Source: Alligator mississippiensis
Lineage: Eukaryota > Chordata > Crocodylia > Alligatoridae
Assembly (NCBI RefSeq): GCF_030867095.1
Contig: NC_081825.1
Coordinates: forward strand, 263,324,954-263,388,953
Length of the DNA stretch: 64,000 nucleotides
Direction: 5' to 3'
Made by a program: the position numbers and the translations under genes. Shown one piece after another: positions 58,405 to 64,000 of this stretch (position 1 is its first letter; every line of letters begins with the position of its first letter). The notes under the pieces were generated by a model. The model was not told where the DNA came from, did no database searches, and saw only the letters and a program-made list of their open reading frames with translations.

Positions 58405-58565
58405 CAGGGTGGATAAAAAAAAATCAACAATTTTTTTTTAAAACAATTGATTTTATTTAAATCAGATGTTTTTATTTAATCATATTTTTTGATTTTGTAA
58501 GATGCTTGTTAAAAAACAAACAAACCTACAGATAGTTTTAATTTAAGACATGTTAAATGGAATAG

Positions 58566-58841
58566 TAGAGGTGCACTGATAGAGATTTTTTGGGCCCATA
58601 CCAATGGTCAATTTTTAACATGCCATATTGGCCAGTACCAATCCAATTGCTGATATGCAGCCCAGCAGCTTAGAAAGCAGCATGCAGCTGGTAAGTCTGT
58701 TCTGGGGGAAGGGCTAGTGGGGAAGGAAGGGGCATGTGTGGGGGGCAGATTAAGGCCATGCGGTGAGGGGGTGGGGGAGTCGGGCTGGGGCAGAGGCAGG
58801 TGATGCCCAGCCAGGGCAGGGCATGGGATGGAGCACCTCTA
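58566..58841. mobile_element. Short hAT-like element nested in 58405-60154
   Basis: The ends are TAGAGGTGCACTGATAG and, inverted, TAGAGGTGCTCCATCCC. Flanks TGGAATAG (58558-58565) and TGGTACAG (58842-58849) match at six of eight bases. It contains a GGGCCCATACCAATGG / TTGGCCAGTACCAATCC repeat pair. Confidence 0.6.
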
Positions 58842-59089
58842 TGGTACAGGGTTTATAACTTCTATATTTGAGAGAATATATTTAATGTAACCTTTTTAGA
58901 AGTTTTATAAATAGGTCACAACATGCCATAGACTATATTGGGGACCCAATCTTATGGGATTCCCAGAGGCTCCTCTATAGATTAGTAAAGATTATGAAAA
59001 CGACTATACCCAGTGGGACTCAGTGCTCAGTCTAGAAGATCCCATTAAACATCTCTGTGATGCCGAGTTTCAGTTTTCAAACTGGATTT

Positions 59090-59310
59090 GTGTCTCCAGA
59101 GATCATAGGCAGACAAGGTTCTTGGGTAGATGTGATATATTTTAAAAGACCAACTTTAAAATTGGAAAAATTGTTCTTTGCAAGCTTTCAGGCACAAACA
59201 CCCTTCTTCAGGCATAGGGAGAGTTTGTTGTCTCCAGACATAAGATATTCATTAACAGCAAGCAGTACATGGAGATGAGAGAACAGACTTGACTACCCAC
59301 CCGTCAGCCC
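59090..59310 (-). mobile_element. Penelope-related 3' fragment
   Basis: The reverse complement of this stretch matches the 3' end at 50690-50801: TGCCTGAAGAAGGGTGTTTG, GAAAGCTTGCAAAGAAC and TATCACATCTACCCAAGAAC. No coding part is present. Confidence 0.7.
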
Positions 59311-59382
59311 TATTGTCTCTCTGCAAGTTTACGTACACACAGTCAAGCCCTTATCTTTCTCTAAAAATGCAAAGTTTCAAGA

Positions 59383-60050
59383 AGTTTCATAGTTGTTTCA
59401 TAGTTGCTAGGGTCAGGAGGGACCTGAACAGATCATCTAGCCTGACCCCCTGCCACAGGCAGGAATGAATGCTGGGTTCACAAGACCCCAGACAGGTGAT
59501 CATCCAACCTCCTCTTGAATTTGCCTAAGGTAGGGGCGAGGACCACTTCCCTGGGAAGTTGGTTCCAGATTTTGGCCACCCTAACTGTAAAATATTGCCT
59601 TCTGATCTCTAACCTAAACCTATTCTCCATTAGCTTATTACCATTATTCCTTATCACCCCAGGTGGTGCTGGGGAGAAAAGGGCTCTACCTATTTGCTGT
59701 TGATCTCCCCTGAGGAGTTTGTAGGCTGCCACCAGGTCTCCCCTCAGCCTCCTCTTGCTGAGGCTGAACAGGTTCAGGTCCTTCAGTCTCTCTTCGTAGG
59801 GCCTGTCCTGCTGCCCTCTCACCAAGCGGGTGGCCCTCCTCTGAACCCTCTCCAGGCTGGCCACATCCCTCTTGAAGTGTGGTGCCCAGTAGTGGACACA
59901 ATACTCCAACTGCGGCCTGACCAAAGTCGCATAGAGGGGGAGTATCACCTCTTTGAACTGGCTTGAGATGCGCCTTTGGATGCATGACAAGGTATGGTTG
60001 GCCTTGCTGGCTGTAGTCCGGCATTGGCGGCTCATGTTCATCTTGGAGTC
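59383..60050 (-). mobile_element. CR1 LINE 3' fragment, young subfamily
   Basis: The minus-strand frame 59478-60041 encodes the RT C-terminus in one open frame ([60 protein letters not shown]). The 3' terminus on plus is TTTCATAGTTGTTTCATAG. The last ~250 bp are nearly identical to the copy at 20453. Confidence 0.94.
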
Positions 60051-60439
60051 AATAATGAATAGAGGATATCAAACAACAAGAATGTACTTTTTGTTGAAAA
60101 CAATGATTAAATCGAGGCTTCCTGACCAACTTAATTTAAATCAAATTCGCCTCGTTTAAATTAGAAACCGGCCATGTCCAGGGCCTGGCAAAAGGGTTAC
60201 ATATTTATATTATGTAGAACAGGACAGTAAAAATGTGTGCCAGTAAAAAAAAGTTTGGTCAGGTGGAGAGGCTGGAGGCAGTTAAGGCAAAACCTTAACT
60301 ATTAACCTTTAACTGTAGCTCCAAATGGATCACAGTCACAGTCAGAGGCAAACCAACCTGGGGAGTTCCCTCCTAGCCAAGTCACTTGGGAAGGGAGTCT
60401 CACCCACAGCTGCCACCCAGGGACTCCACCACTTGTGGT

Positions 60440-63400
60440 CCAAAAGAAATTTCTTATTCAAGCCAGTTTACTTAGTGCAGTGGGCATGGCATGAAGAAAC
60501 CACACTCTGGCTCAGGCAAGACTCTCTGGTCAGGGGTGTCCAGGAGAGTCACCTAGTGCCACAGAGGCATGGTGTGGGGTGGCACAAAAAGGATTTGCAA
60601 TGATAATCTCAGGCCAAAACCCAGTTCCTTATTCAAGCCAATATATAGTACTAGCAAATTGCCTGTGAAGAATGACGGGGAGGGCGCAGGTACAAAGCCC
60701 CCCCCACCCCCACACACTTTGGGTGTGATCCCAATCCCCTCCTCCCTCCCACCCCTTCAGTCCGGTCCCACTCCCACCCCCTCCCCAATGCTTCAGGTCC
60801 GACCCCGTTTCCCTCCTTCCCCCCACAGCCGCTTAGGGTCTGCCTGGCCTGCATCTGCCTGCCTCCCTTCCCCTCATCTCCCTGTCCCTGCCAGTTGTCT
60901 GGGGTGGCATCCAGGATGCGAGACCACTGTGATACCCCACCGGCCCTCAGGCAGGAAGACATGGGGCAGCCCGGCTGCTCGGATGGCTGGGGCATGTTCC
61001 CCACTGCCAAAATTCCCTGGCAGCGGTGCAAACTTGGGCCTGTGCAGCATGTGCTGCCCAGCCAATCGCTGCCCGCCCTCTTGGAGGTGCACACGCAGCT
61101 GTCTAGAAGCATTACGGACAGACATGCAGACAGCCAGACTAAGCCTTTTATGATGTTAATGGATATGGGGGCTGCAGTTAGCAGCATGGCATGAAGAAAC
61201 CACACTTTGGGCCAGGCAAGACTCTGGTCAGAGATGTCCAGGGGAGTCTACCAGTGCCACAGAGTCATAGTGTGGGGTGGCCAAGAAGGATTTCCATTTC
61301 TAATCCCAGCCCAAAAAGAATTCTCTATTCAAGCCACTGTCCTTAGTACAGTCGCTGGGGGCAGGGGGAAGAGGAGGGTGCTCTGAGTTGACAGCATGAC
61401 AGAGCCAAATCACGCTTTGGGCCAGACAATACTCTGGTCAGGGATGCCTGAGAGAATTGCCCAGTGCCACAGTCATAGAGTGCGCTGGCCCAACAAGGAT
61501 TTCCATCTCTAATCCCAGCCCAAAAAAGTTCCTTATTCGAGCCATTATACTTAGAACAGTGGCTGGGGTGCTGTCACATAGCAGCCAGGCACAGCCAAAC
61601 CTCATTTTGGGTCGGGCAAGTCTCTGGTCAAAGATGTCCAAGAGAGTCCTCCGGGGGCACAGAGGTATGCCATGGGGTGGCCCAAGAAGGATTTCTAGCT
61701 GTAATCCTAGCTCAAAAACCTGTTCCTTATCTGGGTCCATACATCTAGCACAGTGGCTGGGGTGCTGTTAGTTAGCACCCTGGCATGGCCAAACTGCTTT
61801 TTGGGCCGGGCAAATTCTCTATTCAGAGATGTCTGGAAGCATTCTACCCCCCTCCCCCCCATGGCACAGAGGTGTGGTCTGGGGTGGCCCAAGAAGGATT
61901 TCTGGGAACAATCCCAGCCCCAAATCCAGTTCCTTATTCAGATCCAAGTACTTTGCACTGTGGCTGGGGGGCTGTCAGTTGGCAGCCTGGCATGTCTAAG
62001 CCACGCTTTGGTCTGGGCAAGTCTGTCCTCAGCAATGTGCAGGAGAGTCCCCTAGTGCCACAGAGGCATGGCGTGGGGTGGCCCAAAAAGGATTTCTAAC
62101 TATAATCCCAGCCCCAAATCCAGTTCCTTCTTCAGATCCATATACTTTGCACTGTGGCTGGGGGGCGGTGTCAGCTAGCAGCCTGGCATGCCCAAACCGT
62201 GCTTTAGGCCGGGTAAGTCTCTCATCAGAGATGCCCAATAGCGTCCCCTAGTGGCACAGAGACATGGTCTGGGGTGGCCCAAAAAGGATTTCTAGGTATA
62301 ATCCTATCGCAAATTCTAATTCCTTATTCGGATCCATATACTTTGCACTGTGCTGGGCTTTCAGTAGGAAGGCTGGCACAGCCAAACCGCACTTTGGGCC
62401 AGGCAAGTCTGTGGTCAGAGATGTCCAGGAGAGATCCCTGGTGCCACGAAGGCACAGCATGGGGTGACCCAAGAAGTATTTCTGGATATAATCTGAGCCC
62501 AAAATCCAGTTCCTTATTCGGGTCCAGATACTTAGCAGAGTGGCTGGTGTGGTGTCTGTTGGCAGCCTGGCATGGCCAAACTGTGCTTCAGACCGGGCAA
62601 GTCTCTGCTCAGAGATGTTCAGGACAGTCCCCCAGTGGCACAGAGACATGTTCTGGGGTGGCCCAAGAAGGATTTCTAGCTATATCCCAGCCCAAAATCC
62701 AATTCCTTATTTAGGTCCATTCATTTAGCACAGTGGCTGGGGTGCTGTTAATTGGCACCCTGGCACAGCCAAACTGTGTTTTAAACCGGGCAAGTTTCTA
62801 GTCAGAGATGTCTAGGAGTGTCTGCCAGTGGCCCAGAGACATGTTCCAAGGTGGACCAAGAAGGATTTCTGGGTATAATCCCAGCCCAGATTTCAGTTCC
62901 TTATTCGGGTCCAGATATTTAGCACAATATCTGGGGGTGGCGTCAGTTGGCAGCCTGGCATGGCCAAATCGCGCTTTGGGCTGGGCAAGTTTCTGGTTGG
63001 AGATGTCCAGGAGAGTCCCCCAATGCCACAGAGGTGCAGTCTGGGGTAGCCCAAAAAGGATTTCTGGGTGTAATCCCAGTCCGAAATCCAGTTCCTTATT
63101 CAATTCCATATACTTAGCACGGTGTCTGGGGGGTGATGGCAGCTGTCAACCTCGCACAGCTAAACAGCGTTTTGGCCCGGGGAAATCTCTGGTCAGAGAT
63201 GTCCAGGACAGTCCCCCACTGGCACAGGGAGATGGTCTGGGATGGCCCAAGAAGATTTCTGGGTATAATCCCAGCTCAAATTCCCATTCCGTATTCAGGC
63301 CCAGATACTTAGCAGTGTCTGGGGGGTGGTGTCAGTTGGCAACTTGGTACGGTTAAACTGCATTTTGGGATGGGCAGGTCTCTGGTCAGAGGTGTCCAGG

Positions 63401-63860
63401 AGCATCCCCCGGTGCCACAGAGGTGTGGTCTTGGGTGGCCCAAGAAGGATTTCTGGGTATAATCCCAGCCCAAAATCCAGTTCCTTATTCGGGTGTATAC
63501 AGTCAGCACAGTGGCTGGGGTGCTGTCTGTTGGCAGCCTGGCACAGCCAAACCACACTTTGGACTGGACAAGTCTCTGGTCACAGATGTGCAGGAGAGTC
63601 CCCCGGTCATGCAGAGGTGTTCTGATGGGTGGCCCAAGCAGAGTTTCTAGCCATAATCCCAGCCCAAAATCCAGTTCTTTCATCAAGCCATTATACTTAG
63701 TATAGTGGGCATGGGGACTGTTAATTGGCAGCCTGGCACAGCCAAACTGTGCTTTGGGCCAGGTGGGACTGTGGTCAGGGTTCTTTGGGACAGTCCCCCA
63801 GTGGCATCACCATGAAATTTGGGGTGGCCCAAGAAATATTTTGCCCCATAATCCCATCCT
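60440..63860. repeat. Tandem satellite, ~195-bp unit, about 15 copies
   Basis: The landmark GGGGTGGCCCAAGAAGGATT recurs at about 60576, 61275, 61478, 61676, 61882, 62078, 62271, 62462, 62655, 62850, 63043, 63240, 63434, 63630 and 63821. Spacing is 191-206 bp except for the first gap. Each unit also has CCAGTTCCTTATTC, ACTTAGCACAGTGGCTGGGG, TTGGCAGCCTGGCA and AGATGTCCAGGAGAGTCCCC. Units differ by roughly 10-20% by eye. As 195 is a multiple of three, open frames run across units on both strands (for example 62808-63356), and I do not call these genes. Confidence 0.93.
60645..61165. mobile_element. ~0.5-kb insertion in the satellite, class unknown
   Basis: The satellite unit breaks after CAAGCCAATATATAG and resumes at GGGGGCTGCAGTTAGCAGC. 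The gap of 699 bp between landmarks equals one unit plus about 500 bp. The insert begins TACTAGCAAATTGCCTGTGA and ends near AAGCCTTTTATGATGTTAAT. It is GC-rich with C-runs; no RT or transposase is visible. Confidence 0.6.
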
Positions 63861-64000
63861 AATCTGACCTCTGTTTAGGGCTCTGTACTTGATGTGAAAT
63901 ATTATTTGACATATTAATTAGTGCATAGGCATAGCTAATGAAATTCTGTCTCTTTAGGATGTGTAATTAATTAATAACAAGATATTATTGGGTCTAGATT
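63861..64000. other. AT-rich flank right of the satellite
   Basis: Satellite similarity stops around 63860 and the remaining bases are AT-rich with ATTAATTA words. Nothing else is seen. Confidence 0.5.

Larger units (their letters stand above)
58405..60154. mobile_element. hAT-like host element containing three later insertions
   Basis: The left end is CAGGGTGGATAAAAAAAAAT. The right end is AAATCAAATTCGCCTCG, a decayed inverted match of the left. A perfect 8-bp duplication TTTAAATT flanks both sides (58397-58404 and 60155-60162). The interior is split by elements at 58566-58841, about 59090-59310 and 59383-60050, so the original was about 600 bp and very AT-rich. Confidence 0.72.

Noticed and set aside
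62808..63356. 182-residue open frame in the satellite
   Set aside because: The unit length is divisible by three, so frames run through repeats; the sequence is periodic and open on the other strand too.
61275..63840. CRISPR-like array because of regular repeats
   Set aside because: The whole ~195-bp unit is repeated without unique spacers, and the genome is a vertebrate.

Overview
The window is vertebrate nuclear DNA, most likely from a crocodilian (a turtle is the main alternative). It has spliced exons with GT/AG boundaries. It carries many 5'-truncated CR1 LINEs with tails of the CTATGA type, and numerous short hAT-like elements with 8-bp target-site duplications (TSDs). It also holds old MIR copies, Penelope-like remnants and LTR elements. 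Nothing bacterial or viral-genomic is present, and the species is inferred from repeat content, not proved.

One host gene is clearly present. Five consecutive exons on the minus strand (52923 down to 34996) encode the C-terminal 322 residues of ALKBH1, an Fe(II)/2-oxoglutarate dioxygenase acting on nucleic acids. All splice phases agree and the HxD...H iron ligands are intact. Exon 1 and the promoter are not seen and should lie beyond the right edge. Introns hold CR1, MIR, hAT and Penelope-like insertions.

Layout. 1-13 kb: intergenic repeats, including a hAT inside a hAT (2444-4300), minisatellites, a solo LTR (8961-9496) and a possible degenerate coding remnant (10.4-11.2 kb). 13.2-18.5 kb: a CR1 split by a complete 3.25-kb LTR element (15084-18331) with identical-length LTRs and a 5-bp TSD. 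Its interior carries three unrecognised minus-strand reading frames and no recognisable protease, reverse transcriptase or integrase. 18.8-33 kb: hAT-like elements, a minus-strand CR1 with an internal deletion, and a long CR1 with endonuclease and reverse transcriptase (27.7-30.5 kb). 33.9-52.9 kb: ALKBH1 with its 3' UTR and introns. 53-60.2 kb: a second solo LTR of the same family, an ancient CR1 with an insertion, and a four-element transposon nest. 60.4-63.9 kb: about 15 tandem copies of a ~195-bp satellite interrupted by a ~0.5-kb insertion.

The best candidates for something undescribed are the LTR element whose first reading frame starts at the LTR/primer-binding-site junction and encodes a zinc-finger-like motif, and the ~195-bp satellite array. 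All coordinates, TSDs and alignments were read by eye.
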